Source: Streptomyces buecherae (GTDB lineage: Bacteria > Actinomycetota > Actinomycetes > Streptomycetales > Streptomycetaceae). From it: a stretch of 64,000 nucleotides of DNA. The position numbers and the translations under genes are program-made. Where the stretch lies: positions 1,468,001 through 1,532,000 of the forward strand of contig NZ_CP060404.1 of NCBI RefSeq assembly GCF_014295035.1. Direction: 5' to 3'. Within the stretch, counting starts at the first letter, position 1. Every line of letters begins with the position of its first letter. This document shows, piece by piece, positions 34,301 through 44,700 of the stretch. Below the pieces are notes generated by a model. It was not told where the DNA came from, searched no databases, and was given only the letters and a program-made list of their open reading frames with translations.

Positions 34301-35267
34301 GCGCCGCCTGGTGCAGGGAGACCAGCGACGAGGAGCATGCGGTGTCCACGGTCCACGCCGGGCCCTCGAAGCCGAAGGTGTAGGAGATGCGCCCGGAGGC
34401 GACGCTGCCCGCGATGCCGGTCAGCGCGTACCCCTCGAGGCCGCTCTTGGTGCTCTGGAGGTGGGGCCCGTAGTCGTGGTGCTCCGCGCCGGTGAAGACC
34501 GCGGTGCGGCTCCCCCGCAGCGTGGTCACGTCGATTCCGGCCCGCTCGAAGACCTCCCAGCTCGTCTCGAGGAGCAGCCGCTGCTGCGGGTCCATGGCCA
34601 GCGCCTCACGCGGCGATATGCCGAAGAACTCCGCGTCGAACTCGGCCGCGTCGTGGATGAACCCACCCTCGGTCGCGTAGCTGGTGCCGGGGCGGTCCGG
34701 GTCCGGGCTGTAGAGCGCCTCCAGGTCCCAGCCACGGTCGGTGGGGAACGGCGTGATGGCGTCCACGCCCTCGGAGACGACCTTCCACAGGTCCTCGGGG
34801 CTGTTGACACCGCCGGGGAAACGGCAGCTCATCCCGACGATCGCGATCGGGTCGTCCGATCCCACGACGGCACGCGCGGGAGCGGCGTCGTCCGTGGCCA
34901 CGGGGAAGAGCTTCCGGTGGAGGTGGTCCACGAGCTGACTGGGCGTCGGGTACTCGAAGGCGAGTGACACCTCGAGGGCGAGTCCGGTGGCGGCGACCAG
35001 TCCTCGGTGCAGGTTGACCGCCGCGAGCGAGTCCAGCCCCAGGTCGAGGAACGAGCTCTCCGCGTCGAGCGTACGCGGTGAGTCGGACCGCAGCGCCGCG
35101 GCGACGTGTGCGCGTACCAGGTCGAACAGGACCCTGCGCTGTTCGTGGTCCGGCAGTTCGTGGAAGTCCGGACCGAGCGAGGGCTGTTCAGGGCTCTCGT
35201 CGCGGCCCGGTCCAGCCTGCGCGATGGAATCTCCCGAGTCACTGGACCCGTTCAACATGGTGCTCAC
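28362..35267 (-). CDS. Type I PKS: loading ACP + module 1 (KS-AT-DH-ER-KR-ACP)
   Basis: The 2301-aa protein starts at a GTG after AGGAG. Domains in order are: loading ACP 42-120 (LGLDSL, Ser80); KS 139-563 (Cys311, His446, His486); AT ~675-960 with GHSVGE (Ser771) and HAFH (871-874), malonyl type; DH ~1035-1320 with [10 protein letters not shown] (His1079) and Asp1246; ER ~1535-1855 with [13 protein letters not shown] ~1865-2045, LDD B-type with Tyr2016; ACP 2145-2222 (Ser2183). The C-terminal docking tail ends [15 protein letters not shown]. An N-terminal ACP with no AT before it must be loaded in trans, which explains the neighbouring discrete acyltransferase. The module should add one fully reduced C2 unit. 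It is the first PKS of the line although it lies beyond the thioesterase gene. Confidence 0.93.
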   Translation of the reverse strand: MSTMLNGSSDSGDSIAQAGPGRDESPEQPSLGPDFHELPDHEQRRVLFDLVRAHVAAALRSDSPRTLDAESSFLDLGLDSLAAVNLHRGLVAATGLALEVSLAFEYPTPSQLVDHLHRKLFPVATDDAAPARAVVGSDDPIAIVGMSCRFPGGVNSPEDLWKVVSEGVDAITPFPTDRGWDLEALYSPDPDRPGTSYATEGGFIHDAAEFDAEFFGISPREALAMDPQQRLLLETSWEVFERAGIDVTTLRGSRTAVFTGAEHHDYGPHLQSTKSGLEGYALTGIAGSVASGRISYTFGFEGPAWTVDTACSSSLVSLHQAAQSLRQGECDLALATGVATMPTPGDFILFSRQRGLSSNGRCKAFGAEADGTSWAEGVGVLLVERLSDARRNGHEVLAIVRGSAVNQDGASNGLTAPNGRSQQRVIRQALANAELTADQIDVIEAHGTGTSLGDPIEAQALIATYGASRPEGQPVWLGSLKSNIGHTQAAAGVGAVIKMVMAMRHGVLPKTLHVEVPTPHVDWSSGGVALLAEQRAWPETGRPFRAGISSFGMSGTNAHAIIEQAPPPEPAPATDAAADTDADTASQPVSWLVSARSEEALRAQAARLREHVVRHPDARPVDVGWSSAVTRAALEHRGVVVAPDREGLLRGLAALAEETDAPGLVRGRSTAQRVAFLFTGQGAQRLGMGRELYETYPLFADVFDEACDYLDVRLGASVLDVVFGPEDDAAATADELNQTMFTQAGLFAFEVALFRLLESWGVRPDFLMGHSVGEIAAAHVAGVLSLEDACALVAARGRLMQELPEGGAMVAVQASEQEVAESLQGREDQVSLAALNGPTSVVLSGDEDAVLDVAGHWEAQGRKTKRLRVSHAFHSPRMDAMLAEFGQIAACLPYSTPDIPVISNVTGDVAGAELATSEYWVRHVREAVRFDDGMRRLADLGVTTCVELGPDAVLTAMGQDCLDAVGADVAFVPLARSGRAEARTLAEAVATLYANGVGVDWDAVYSGRGARRVALPTYAFQHKRYWLEAGGAVTGDARSVGLGRVDHPLLGGLTELAEGDRTVLTGRLSLQTHPWLADHAVAGGVLFPGTGFVELGLLAGVETGAGRLGELTLETPLLLPEQGGVRVQLVVGPADESGARPLGVYSRSDSDEPGEEWVRHAQGVLETDSGAAVTDSLLQWPVPGAEQVPMEGFYEGLAQAGYGYGPVFQGLEAVWRLDGDVYAEVALPDSAAQEAGRFGLHPALLDAALHAMEMGDFGGESGRVTLPFSFTGVTLHAVGAGRVRVRLRPQGKDTVALLVTDATGALVASVESLVVREVAAERFASGPRSTGGDGTLFRANWDVLAAARGGDRTEAGVSTAVVGADRARVGELLAASGVEHAEYTGVDALVTALDEGAEMPDVVWAWCGADPDGDDLADATRKATHRALALVQSWLAEDRFDGARLVVVTRDAVAAGPGDGVAGLSNAAVWGLVRSAATENPGRFLLVDLDRHAESVTATAGVVATALAAGEHEVAVRTGQGLVPRLARNASGRVLEAPAGTSAWKLGTTGGGTLDNLSLLPDPAAEAPLAPGYVRIAVRAAGLNFRDALIAIGMYPEDDATMGGEGAGVVLEVGPGVTDLAPGDRVMGMINASFGPVAIADRRQLVRMPRGWTFAQGASVPVVFLTAYIGLVELGKLRAGESILVHTATGGVGMAAVQLARHLGAEVYATASPGKWDTLRAMGFDEEHISSSRDLDFESRFMAATGGRGMDMVLDSLAREFVDASLRLMPRGGRFLEMGKIDVRDPEVVAQDHPGVEYTAYDLVAADYDWVQRMLVELVELFDSGALHPIPVTAWDVRRAPDAVRYISQARHIGKNVFTMPRTLDPEGTVLVTGGTGGLGREVARHLVAERGVRNLVLVSRRGPDAEGAADLAAELTGAGAAVTLAACDVADRASLERVLSGIPADHPLTAVVHAAGVLDDGVIDTLSPKRIDAVFEPKVDAAWNLHELTRETDLAEFVMFSSVAGVFGSPGQGNYAAANSFLDALAAHRRGLGLPAVSLAWGPWEQAGGMTGTLSQADMVRMAREGMAPLSMAGGLRLLDAGARSEDALLVPMRLETSALSGGQADIPTLLRGVVRARSKAAAGGKATAPESAKVRLAGLSGAELERALLDLVRGSAAMVLGHSGAQSIEPDRSFQNLGFDSLAGVEFRNRLNSATGLRLPSTLIFDNPTPAALAEYLRGRVATDGAAEPDVDPEEARIRALLTSIPLERLRRAGLLDTLTELASGKDQVEKDTEEKETNSIDAMDDDDLIDMMLGDLDS

Positions 35268-35336
35268 CTAACTCCTGCCTTGGGTAAAACCCTGCGTCAA
35301 AGCTGTGGGCCGCGCCGGCCTCGGCCGCGGCGTGGG

Positions 35337-35371
35337 GCGCCCGCCCGCGGGCCGTCGGCGCGGGCGGGCGC
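35337..35371 (-). terminator. Hairpin after the terminal PKS gene
   Basis: A 13-bp perfect stem (35337-35349 with 35359-35371) with a 9-base loop lies nine bases after the TAG of the thioesterase-bearing PKS. It closes the terminal PKS operon. The 69 bp left before the next PKS gene include a GGGTTTTACCC palindrome near 35282-35292. Confidence 0.8.
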
Positions 35372-35379
35372 GTGATGCG

Positions 35380-38300
35380 CTAGAGGTTGGCCACCCAGTC
35401 CTCGATGGCCTGTGCGGTGGTTCCCGCCTGCTTCTCCATCATCGTGAAGTGGGTTCCGGGTACGTCGACCACGGAGTCGGCCGGCCAGTCCGACTGCCAG
35501 CCCGCCGCGTCCGCGTCCACCTCGCCCATCGGTTCCGCCGCACGGACGAGGAGGCTGGGAACCGCGCTCTCCGGCGGCTTCCACCCCTCGAACAGATGCA
35601 GGTACCACCCCATGGCGGACATCCGGACGCCTTCCATGGAGACGAGGGCGTCCCGCTCGTACATCTCGTCGAGCATGGCGTTCTCGAACTGGCCGATGCT
35701 CGCGCTGTCCGGAAGGTAGGTGTCCAGCAGGACGACTCCCGCGGGCGGTGTGCCCTGGCTCTCCAGAGCGGCGGCCACCGAGTGGGCGACCATGCCGCCG
35801 GCCGACGATCCGACCAGGACGACCGGGTCGCCGTCGGCGTACTCCGAGACGATCCGCGCCTGGAGGCGGAACAGCGCCTCCGGGGTGGCCGGAAGGCTCT
35901 CGCCCTGGACGAACCCCACGGCGGGCAGGGCCGCGACGTCCCGGCTGCCCCGGAACGGGGCGGCGAGCTGCGCGTACTGGTGGACGCCGCCCAGCGCCAT
36001 GTAGGAGGAGCAGCACATCAGCCGGGGGCGCTCGGCCCCCCGGGAGAGCCGTACGGGCCTGAGGGTCCCCTCGAAGTCGGCCGGGTCCTCGAAGGTGGGA
36101 CGCAGCCGCGCGGCGTTCACCAGCAGATCCATGCCGACCTTGGTCTTGCCCTGCGCCGCCGCCGCCCGGAACAGGGAGCCGAGGGTGTCGGGCGCGTCCG
36201 CCTGCGACGCCACGGGCGCGATCGCGGGCGTTGGCGTGTCGGCCTGGGCAGCCGATGACGGCTGGGTCTGGCGGTCGGCGGGAGCGGACGCGATCCCGGC
36301 CGCGAGCCGGGGCCGCAGGTAGGACACCAGCTCCAGGGGGCGCGGATGGTCGAAGACCACCGTGGTGTCCAACCGGAGGCCGGTGACCGCGGCGAGCTGG
36401 TTCCGGAACTCCACCGCCGTGAGGGAGTTGAAGCCCATCTCCATGAACTCGTGGCTGGTGTCGACCTCGTCGGGTGACGTGTACCCGAGCACCGCGGCGG
36501 CGAGCGTACGCACCAGTTCGAGCAGCGCCTCCTCGGTCTCGCTCTCCGACAGCCCGGCCAGTCGCTGGCGCAACTGGGTGGACTGGTCGCCGGCCTCGGA
36601 CTCGACCGCGCGGGCCGTACGCCGGATCGTGGGCTCCGGGACGATGGCACGGAACACGGCGGGCATCGCGGCGCCCTGGGCGCGCAGCGCGCCCAGGTCC
36701 AGCCGGGTGGGGATCACCACGGCCTGGCCGGAGGTGACGCCCTCGTCGAACAGCTCCAAGCCCTCCTTGGAGGAGAGCGGCACCAGACCCGAACGCGACA
36801 CCCGGCGCAGGTCGCCCTGTCCGAGGTGACCGGTCATGCCGCTGGCCTGCTCCCACAGGCCCCACGCCAGGGAGACACCCGGCAGCCCCTGAGCCCGCCG
36901 CCATGACGCGAGGCCGTCCAGGAACACGTTGGCCGCGGCGTAGTTGCTCTGTCCGGCGGAGCCGAACACACCGGCGGCCGACGAGAAGAGCACGAAGGCC
37001 GACAGGTCCATGCCCGAGGTCAGCTCGTGCAGGTTCCACGCGGCGTCCACCTTCGCCCGCAGCACCGGCTCGACCCGCTCGCGCGTCATGGACGCGAACA
37101 GCCCGTCGTCCAGCACCCCGGTCGCGTGCACCACGGCGCTCAGCGCGAACTCCTCGGGCAGCCCCTTCAACACCGCGGCGAGCGCCGCGCGGTCCGAGAC
37201 GTCACACGCCGCGATCATCACCTCGGCGCCCTCGGCCTCCAGTTCGGCCCGCAACTCGGCCGCGCCGTCCGCGTCCCCGCCACGGCGGGACAGCAGCACC
37301 AGCCTTCCGACGCCGTGCCGGGTCACCAGATGCCGGGCCACCAGGCCGCCCAGCACACCCGTGCCGCCGGTCACCAGCACCGCGCCGGAGCCGAAGGTCG
37401 CCGACTCGGGAGCGTCGCCCGAGGGCAGCGACCGGGCCAGGCGCGGCACGCGGACCTCACCGGAGCGCACCACCACCTGCTCCTCACCGGAGGCCGCCAC
37501 ACCCGCGAGAAGCCCCGCCGACTTCTCGACGTCATCGGTGTCGACCAGCACCACCCGGCCCGGGTTCTCCGACTGCGCCGAGCGCACCAGCCCCCATACG
37601 GCCGCGCCCGCCAGATCCGTCACACCGTCACCGGTGTCCACGGCGCCGCGCGTCACCAGCACCAGCCGGGTCGCCGCGAACCGCTCGTCCGCCAGCCACG
37701 ACTGGACGGTCTCCAGCGCCTCGGCGACCCGCGTGTGCACCTCGTCCACCACGGCCGCGCCGCCCGGGACCACCGGCAGCACCACCATGCCGGGCATGAG
37801 CGTGCCCGAGGACACGGCGTCGCCGAGCGCCACCGGGTCCGTGTACACGTCGACGGTGACGCCCGACATCTCCAGCGCGGCGCCCACGCCGAGGAGGTCG
37901 TCGCCCAGCACCGCCGCCCAGCCCGGCGCCACGCTCTCGGTGGGCTTGACCGCGTCCGCCGTCCACTCCACGCGGAACAGCGCGTCACCGTCCCTCCGGC
38001 CCGCGTTCCGCAACGCCTGGGCCTGGATCGGCCGCAGGACGAGGGAGTCGACCAAGGCCACCGGGCGGCCCGACGTGTCGGCTATCGCCAGGGACACCGC
38101 CTTCCGCCCGTCCGGGACCATCCGGACCCGGAGGGCTCCCGCGCCGACGGCTTCGAGGGAGAAGCCCCGCCAGGAGAACGGCAGCAGAGTGCCCGCGCTC
38201 GGCGCGTCGTCGCCTCCGCGCATCGCCTTGCTCACGCCGATCGCGTGGAGGGCCGCGTCGAACAGGGCCGGGTGCAGACCGAAGTACTTCGCGGTGCCGA

Positions 38301-41300
38301 GCTGCTCCTCGGGCAGTTCCACGTCGGCGAACACCGCGTCGCCGCGCCGCCAGGCGCGCCGCAGCCCCTGGAACGCGGGGCCGTAGCGCAGCCCGTGCTC
38401 GGCGGCGTGCTCGTACCCGCCGGAGATGTCGACGGGCTTGGCCCCGGAGGGCGGCCACTTCGCGAAGTCGAAGGAGGCCGCCGGGCCGGGCGGGGTGAGC
38501 ACACCGCGTGCGTGCCGTACCCATGGATTCCCGAGGTCGGCCCGGTCCTCGTCGGACTCGATCCGCGAGTAGACGCTCACCTCGCGGTGGCCCGCGGCGT
38601 CGACGTCCCCCACCTCGACCTGGATCTGCACCCCGCCGCGCTCGGGCATCACCAGGGGCGCCTCGATCACCAGTTCCTCGACCCGGGCGCACCCCACCTG
38701 GTCCCCCGCCTGTACGGCCATCTCCATGAAGGCCGTACCGGGCACCAGCGCCACGCCTTCCACCGAGTGGTCGGCGAGCCAGGCGTGCGTGGCGATCGAC
38801 AGCCGCCCGCTGAGCAGCACTCCGCCGCCACCGGCCAGCGAGACCACGGCACCCAGCAGGGGGTGCCACACCGATCCGAGGCCCACCGAGCCCGCGTCGC
38901 CGACGGCCGCCGTCGCGTCGAGCCAGTAGCGCTGGCGCTGGAAGGCGTAGGTCGGCAGCTCCACCCGGCGGGCGCCACGCCCCTGGAAGACCTTCCCCCA
39001 GTCGACGACGACCCCGCTGGCGTGCAGCTCGGCGGCCGAGGTCAGGAACCGCTCGGCCCCGCCCTCGTCGCGTCGCAGCGTGCCCACGACCACCGCCCGC
39101 GCCTCGGCGGCCTCCACCGTCTGCTGCACGGGAAGCGTGAGCACCGGGTGCGGGCTCACCTCGACGAGCACCGTGAGGCCGTCCTTCAGCAGGGTGCGGG
39201 TGGTGGCCTCCAGCTCCACGGTCTGGCGCAGGTTGCGGTACCAGTACTCGGCGTCCAGACCGACGGTGTCCACCACTTCACCGGAGACCGTCGAGTAGAA
39301 CGGCACCTGCGAGGAACGCGGCTCGATGTCGACCAGGGCCTTCAGCAGCTCCTCGCGGATCGACTCCACGTGGGCGGAGTGCGAGGCGTAGTCCACCGGC
39401 ACCCGGCGAACCCGCACCTTCTCGCCCTCAAGCTGGGCCACCATCTCATCCAGCGCAGCCGGATCACCGGAGACGACAACCGAGCCGGGACCGTTGACCG
39501 CAGCGACCGAAACGGCGCCGTCCCATGCGGCGATGCGCTCCTTGACCTGGTCGACCGGAAGCCCGACCGACACCATGCCACCACGGCCCGCCAGACCGGC
39601 GGCGATGGCCTGCGACCGCAGCGCCACCACCTTCGCGGCATCCTCCAGCGACAGGGCACCGGCCACGCAGGCCGCCGCGATCTCACCCTGACTGTGACCC
39701 ATCACCGCGTCCGGCTCCACACCCACCGAACGCCACAGCTTCGCCAACGACACCATCACCGCGAACAACACCGGCTGAACGACATCCACCCGGTCATAGC
39801 CGGGAGCACCCTCGGCACCACGCAGCACATCCGTCAACGACCAGTCCACATACGCCGACAAAGCCGCCTCACACTCGGCCACCGCCTGGGCGAACACCGG
39901 CGAGGAGTCCAACAACCCCACCGCCATCCCCACCCACTGGGCGCCCTGTCCTGGGAACACGAAGGCGGTCCTGCGTCCCTTCGCCGCCTGCCCCCTGACC
40001 ACGCCCGGGGTCGCCTCGCCCTGAGCGACGGCCAGCAGGCCCCGCAGGAGGCTCTCGCGGTCGTCGCCGATGACCGCCGCGCGGTGCTCGAACGCCGAGC
40101 GGGACACGGCCAGGGAGTAGCCGATGTCCGCCACCGACGCCACCGCGAGTTCGTCGTCCTGGGCGGAGTCCTCGGCCGTCAGACGGGCGTGCAGCCGCTC
40201 GGCCTGTGCCCGCAGCGCGGCCTCGCCCTTGCCGGAGACGAGCCACGGCACGACGGGGGTGGCGACCGTTACGGGTGCCTTGGTTTCCGGGGCACCCTGC
40301 GGATCGGCCGGCCCCGGTTCCTCGGTTTCGGGGGCCTGCTCGATGACGGTGTGCGCGTTGGTGCCGCTGATCGCGAAGGAGGAGATCGCCGCCCGGCGGG
40401 GCCGGCCCGTCTCCGGCCAGGGCCGTGCCTCGGTCAGCAGTTCCACGGCCCCCGCCGACCAGTCCACGTGCGGGGTCGGCTCGTCCACGTGCAGCGTCTT
40501 CGGCAGGACGCCGTGCCGCATCGCCATCACCATCTTGATGATCCCCGCGACACCCGCCGCCGCCTGCGCGTGACCGATGTTCGACTTGATGGACCCCAGC
40601 CACAGCGGCCGGTCCGCCGGCCGGTCCTGGCCGTAGGACGCGATCAGCGCCTGCGCCTCGATCGGGTCACCCAGCGTCGTACCCGTACCGTGCGCCTCCA
40701 CCACGTCGACGTCGTTCGGGGTGAGTCCCGCGCTGTCGAGCGCCTGCCGGATCACCCTGCGCTGCGACGGGCCGTTGGGGGCCGTCAGGCCGTTGCTGGC
40801 GCCGTCCTGGTTCACCGCGGAGCCGCGCACCACCGCCAGCACGGGGTGGCCGAGGCGGCGGGCGTCGGACAGCCGTTCCACGAGCAGTACGCCGACGCCC
40901 TCGGACCAGTTGGTGCCGTCCGCCGCGGCCGCGAAGGGCTTGCAGCGGCCGTCGGAGGCGAGCCCCCGCTGACGGCTGAACTCGGTGAACGTCCCGGGGC
41001 CGGCCATCACGGTGATGCCGCCGGCCAGCGCGAAGTCGCACTCGCCCTGGCGCAGCGCCTGCGCGGCCAGGTGCAGCGTCACCAGGGACGACGAACACGC
41101 CGTGTCCACCGTCACCGCCGGCCCTTCGAGGCCGAGGACGTAGGAGACCCGGCCGGAGGTGACGGCGGGCGTCTGCCCCGTCATCAGGTGGCCCTCGACC
41201 TCTTCGGCCTCGATCGGGCCGGCCGCGCCGTACCCCTGGAAGGCGGCGCCCATGAACACGCCACCGGTGGTGCCCTTGACGGACAGCGGGTCGATGCCGG

Positions 41301-41706
41301 CCCGCTCCAGGACCTCCCAGGACGCCTCAAGCAGCAGCCGCTGCTGGGGGTCCATGGCCAGCGCCTCACGCGGGGAGATGCCGAAGAACACGGGGTCGAA
41401 CTGCGCGGCGTCGTGCAGGAACCCGCCCTCGTTCACGTAGCTCGTGCCCTGGCTGTCGGGGTCCGGGTTGTACACCTCCTCGTGCCAGCCACGGTCCGTC
41501 GGGAACGGTGAGAGTCCGTCGGCACCGTCCGCGACCATCTTCCACAGCTCCTCGGGAGAGCTGATCCCGCCGGGGAAGCGGCAGCTCATCGCGACGATCG
41601 CGATGGGCTCACGCTGCTTCGCCTCCACCTCCTGAAGGCGCTGCCGGGTGCGGTGCAGGTCGGTCGTCACCCTGTTGAGGTAGTCGCGGAGCTTCGTCTC
41701 GCTCAC
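35380..41706 (-). CDS. Type I PKS, final module KS-AT-DH-KR-ACP-TE
   Basis: The 2108-aa protein has an N-terminal docking coiled coil (1-33). KS 34-457 carries Cys204. AT ~580-870 has GHSQGE (Ser672) and YASH (773-776), methylmalonyl type. DH ~940-1225 has [10 protein letters not shown] (His980), YGPAFQG and Asp1150. KR ~1440-1620 has LDD, B-type, Tyr1589, and no ER. ACP ~1715-1800 reads GFNSL instead of GFDSL, with the pantetheine serine (1761) kept. A Pro/Ala/Gln linker follows, then a type I thioesterase ~1865-2108 (Ser1968 in GSSAGG, Asp1996, His2086). The module should make the 2-methyl-2-enoyl end and release it, probably by macrolactonisation. Start is the GTG at 41706, 61 bp after the upstream PKS stop. 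Confidence 0.94.
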   Translation of the reverse strand: MSETKLRDYLNRVTTDLHRTRQRLQEVEAKQREPIAIVAMSCRFPGGISSPEELWKMVADGADGLSPFPTDRGWHEEVYNPDPDSQGTSYVNEGGFLHDAAQFDPVFFGISPREALAMDPQQRLLLEASWEVLERAGIDPLSVKGTTGGVFMGAAFQGYGAAGPIEAEEVEGHLMTGQTPAVTSGRVSYVLGLEGPAVTVDTACSSSLVTLHLAAQALRQGECDFALAGGITVMAGPGTFTEFSRQRGLASDGRCKPFAAAADGTNWSEGVGVLLVERLSDARRLGHPVLAVVRGSAVNQDGASNGLTAPNGPSQRRVIRQALDSAGLTPNDVDVVEAHGTGTTLGDPIEAQALIASYGQDRPADRPLWLGSIKSNIGHAQAAAGVAGIIKMVMAMRHGVLPKTLHVDEPTPHVDWSAGAVELLTEARPWPETGRPRRAAISSFAISGTNAHTVIEQAPETEEPGPADPQGAPETKAPVTVATPVVPWLVSGKGEAALRAQAERLHARLTAEDSAQDDELAVASVADIGYSLAVSRSAFEHRAAVIGDDRESLLRGLLAVAQGEATPGVVRGQAAKGRRTAFVFPGQGAQWVGMAVGLLDSSPVFAQAVAECEAALSAYVDWSLTDVLRGAEGAPGYDRVDVVQPVLFAVMVSLAKLWRSVGVEPDAVMGHSQGEIAAACVAGALSLEDAAKVVALRSQAIAAGLAGRGGMVSVGLPVDQVKERIAAWDGAVSVAAVNGPGSVVVSGDPAALDEMVAQLEGEKVRVRRVPVDYASHSAHVESIREELLKALVDIEPRSSQVPFYSTVSGEVVDTVGLDAEYWYRNLRQTVELEATTRTLLKDGLTVLVEVSPHPVLTLPVQQTVEAAEARAVVVGTLRRDEGGAERFLTSAAELHASGVVVDWGKVFQGRGARRVELPTYAFQRQRYWLDATAAVGDAGSVGLGSVWHPLLGAVVSLAGGGGVLLSGRLSIATHAWLADHSVEGVALVPGTAFMEMAVQAGDQVGCARVEELVIEAPLVMPERGGVQIQVEVGDVDAAGHREVSVYSRIESDEDRADLGNPWVRHARGVLTPPGPAASFDFAKWPPSGAKPVDISGGYEHAAEHGLRYGPAFQGLRRAWRRGDAVFADVELPEEQLGTAKYFGLHPALFDAALHAIGVSKAMRGGDDAPSAGTLLPFSWRGFSLEAVGAGALRVRMVPDGRKAVSLAIADTSGRPVALVDSLVLRPIQAQALRNAGRRDGDALFRVEWTADAVKPTESVAPGWAAVLGDDLLGVGAALEMSGVTVDVYTDPVALGDAVSSGTLMPGMVVLPVVPGGAAVVDEVHTRVAEALETVQSWLADERFAATRLVLVTRGAVDTGDGVTDLAGAAVWGLVRSAQSENPGRVVLVDTDDVEKSAGLLAGVAASGEEQVVVRSGEVRVPRLARSLPSGDAPESATFGSGAVLVTGGTGVLGGLVARHLVTRHGVGRLVLLSRRGGDADGAAELRAELEAEGAEVMIAACDVSDRAALAAVLKGLPEEFALSAVVHATGVLDDGLFASMTRERVEPVLRAKVDAAWNLHELTSGMDLSAFVLFSSAAGVFGSAGQSNYAAANVFLDGLASWRRAQGLPGVSLAWGLWEQASGMTGHLGQGDLRRVSRSGLVPLSSKEGLELFDEGVTSGQAVVIPTRLDLGALRAQGAAMPAVFRAIVPEPTIRRTARAVESEAGDQSTQLRQRLAGLSESETEEALLELVRTLAAAVLGYTSPDEVDTSHEFMEMGFNSLTAVEFRNQLAAVTGLRLDTTVVFDHPRPLELVSYLRPRLAAGIASAPADRQTQPSSAAQADTPTPAIAPVASQADAPDTLGSLFRAAAAQGKTKVGMDLLVNAARLRPTFEDPADFEGTLRPVRLSRGAERPRLMCCSSYMALGGVHQYAQLAAPFRGSRDVAALPAVGFVQGESLPATPEALFRLQARIVSEYADGDPVVLVGSSAGGMVAHSVAAALESQGTPPAGVVLLDTYLPDSASIGQFENAMLDEMYERDALVSMEGVRMSAMGWYLHLFEGWKPPESAVPSLLVRAAEPMGEVDADAAGWQSDWPADSVVDVPGTHFTMMEKQAGTTAQAIEDWVANL
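39330..39960. repeat. Methylmalonyl-AT block, copy 1 of 3
   Basis: The AT core of the final module is very similar in DNA to about 49800-50430 and 59500-60130, often with identical runs of tens of bases. Boundaries are approximate. Confidence 0.75.
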
Positions 41707-41767
41707 TGTGTGCCGTCGCTTTCTTTGAACTGTGAAGTCAAGGGGTCAGAGGGCGCTGGACGCCGGT

Positions 41768-44700
41768 TCAGGACAGCCCGAGCTCGTTGTCGATGAAGGC
41801 GAACAGTTCGTCGTTGGACGACGATCCGATCCGTTCGACCACCTCGGCGGAGCCGGAGTCGTCGGAAGCCTCGACCAGCTTCTCCAGGAGCTCCCGCAGC
41901 CGTCCGGCCACCTTCGTGCGCGCCTCGCCGTCGTCCAGCACGTGGGAGAGCAAGGGCTCCAGCCGGTCGAGCTCGGCGAGGACCAGGGGCTCGCCCGTGC
42001 CGCCGTCCGGCAGGAGTTCCTCCCGCAGGTGGTCCACCAGCGCCGTGGGCGTCGGGTGGTCGAAGACCAGCACCGCCGACAGCCGAAGACCGGTCTCCGC
42101 GTTGAGCCGGTTGCGCAGTTCCACCGTGGTCAGCGAGTCGAACCCCATCTCCTTGAAGGCCATGTCGGGCTCCACCGCCTCCGGCGAGCCATGGCCGAGG
42201 ACGGTGGCCACCTGCACCCGCACCAGGTCCAGCAGCGTCCGGTGTTGGTCGGCCGCGGAGAGACCAGCCAGGCGGTCCCGCAGCGACCCGGTACCGGTCT
42301 GCGTGGCCTCCGCCGCCGCGGCCCGGCGCCGGGGGACCCGCACCAGGCCGCGCAGCAGCGCGGGGACGTCGCCGGTGTGGGCCTGGACGCGCAGGGCGGC
42401 GAGGTCCACGTGGGTCGGCACGAGCACGGTCTCGTCGGTCCTGAGCGCGTCGTCGAACAGGGCGAGGCCCTCTCGCGAGCTGAGCGCGTTCAGTCCGGCT
42501 CGCGCGATGCGCTGGAGGTCGGCCTCGCCGAGGTCCCCGGTCATCTCACTGCGCTGCTCCCACATGCCCCAGGCCAGGGAGACCGCGGGGAGGCCGAGGC
42601 CGCGCCGCTGGTGTGCCAGGGCGTCCAGGAAGGCGTTGGCCGCCGCGTAGTTGGCCTGGCCGCCGCCTCCGAAGTTGGAGGAGGCCGAGGAGAACACCAC
42701 GAACGCGGAGAGGTCGAGGTCGCGGGTCAGCTCGTGCAGGTGCAACGCCGCGTCCACCTTCGGACGCAACACCCGATCCACCCGCTCCGGCGTCAACGAC
42801 TCCACCACACCGTCATCCAGCACACCCGCCGCATGCACCACAGCCGACAACGGATACTCAGACCCGATCCCCGCCAACACACCCTCCACCGCGACGCGAT
42901 CAGCCACATCACACGCCACCACCCGCGCCTGCGCCCCCAACCCCACCAACTCCGCCACCAACTCCACCGCACCCGGCGCCTCCACGCCACGACGACTCGT
43001 CAACACCAGAGAACGCACACCGTGCTCGACCACAAGGTGACGAGCCAACAACGCACCCAGACCACCCGTACCACCCGTGATCAACACCGTGCCACGGCCG
43101 TCGAACGGCGGGGTGCCGGGTTCGGGCAGGTCCTCGGCCGGGACCACCCGGGCGAGTCGCGCCGCGAGCACCCGTCCGTCCCGCACGGCCACCTGCGGCT
43201 CCTCGGCGGTCAGCGCCGCCCGTAGCGCCGGGGTCACGTCGCCGTGGTCCTCCGGGTCCAGGTCCACCAGCAGGAACTTCCCGGGGTGCTCGGTCTGCGC
43301 GGAGCGCAGCAGGCCCCACACGGCGGCCTCGGCCGGGGTGCGCACCTCACCGGAGGACCGGGCGCCCATCGCGCCACGGGTCACGAACACCAGGTAGGAG
43401 TCGCCGAACCGCTCGTCGGTGACCCACGACCGCACCAGCTCCAGCGCGCGGTAGGTGGCACCACGTACCCGTCCCGCCAGATCCGTCCCGTCGTCGATGC
43501 CGGCCGCCGCCGCGGCGCCCGCCACCATGACGACGTCCGGCGGCGTGGCCCCGGAGTCGACCGCCTCGCGCAGCGCGGCCAGATCCGCGTACGACACCAC
43601 CTCGGCGCCCGCGCCCTCAAGACCGGAGCGCACCCCCAGGTCGTCCGTGCCCAGCACGGCCCACGTCCCCTCGGAGGCCGGAGCCGGCGCGCCGACGGGA
43701 ACGGGGGTCCAGTCCAGCCGGAAGAGCGAGTCGTGCCCGGCCGGCGCGGAGCCGGCCGACTGGATCTGGCCCTCCGCCACCAGCCGCAGCACCAGGGAGT
43801 CGACGGTGGCCACGGGCCGACCGCTGGTGTCGGCCACCGCGAGGGCGATCGAGTCGGGCCCGAGCGGGTTGAGGCGCACCCTCAGTTCCGAGGCGCCCAT
43901 GGCCCGCAGCGACACGCCGGTCCAGGAGAACGGGAGCCTGGCCAGCCCCGCCTCCTCCTGCGGCACGAACATGACGGCCTGGACCGCCGCGTCGAGCAGG
44001 GCCGGGTGCAGTCCGAACCGCTCCGCGTCCGACGCGTTCTCCTCGGGCAGACGCACCTCGGCGAAGACCTCGTCACCACGGACCCACACCGATCGCAGCC
44101 CCTGGAAGACCGGGCCGTAGGCGAAGCCGCCCGCGGCCATGCGGGCGTAGACGTCCTCGATGTCGATCCGTTCGGCACCCTCCGGGGGCCATACGGCGAG
44201 GTCGACCCGGCCGGTGTCGTCCTGCGCCCCGCTCCGCGCGAGCAGACCCGAGGCGTGCTGTGTCCACGGCTGCTCCATGGTGGAGTCCTCCGGCCGGGAG
44301 TACACGTTCAGCGAGCGCGTGCCGTTCTCGTCCGGTCCGCCCACCGCCAGTTGGAGGTGGACCGCGCCCCGCTCGGGCAGCGGCAGCGGCGCCGTGAGGG
44401 TCAGCTCCTCGACCCGGTCGCATCCCACCTGGTCGGCGACGTGCAGGGCCAGTTCGAGGAAGGCGGTGCCGGGCAGCAGGATCGTGTCCTGCACCATGTG
44501 GTCGACGAGCCACTGGTCGGTCTGCGGCGAGAGGCGGCTGGTGAACAGGAAGCCGTCCGCGTCGGGCAGTTCGACGGCGGCGCCCAGCAGCGGATGCGTC
44601 GGCGGGACGAGCCCCACGGCGGTCACATCGCTGGCGAACGACGACAGGGCCTCCAGCCAGTAGCGCTCCCGCTGGAAGGCGTAGGTGGGCAGCTCGACCC

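Noticed and set aside
29181..34967. A 1928-codon open frame on the plus strand opposite the loading PKS, and similar long frames opposite the other PKS genes
   Set aside because: These are antisense shadows produced by very high third-position GC. They show no domain, no ribosome site, and the opposite strand encodes intact PKS domains.
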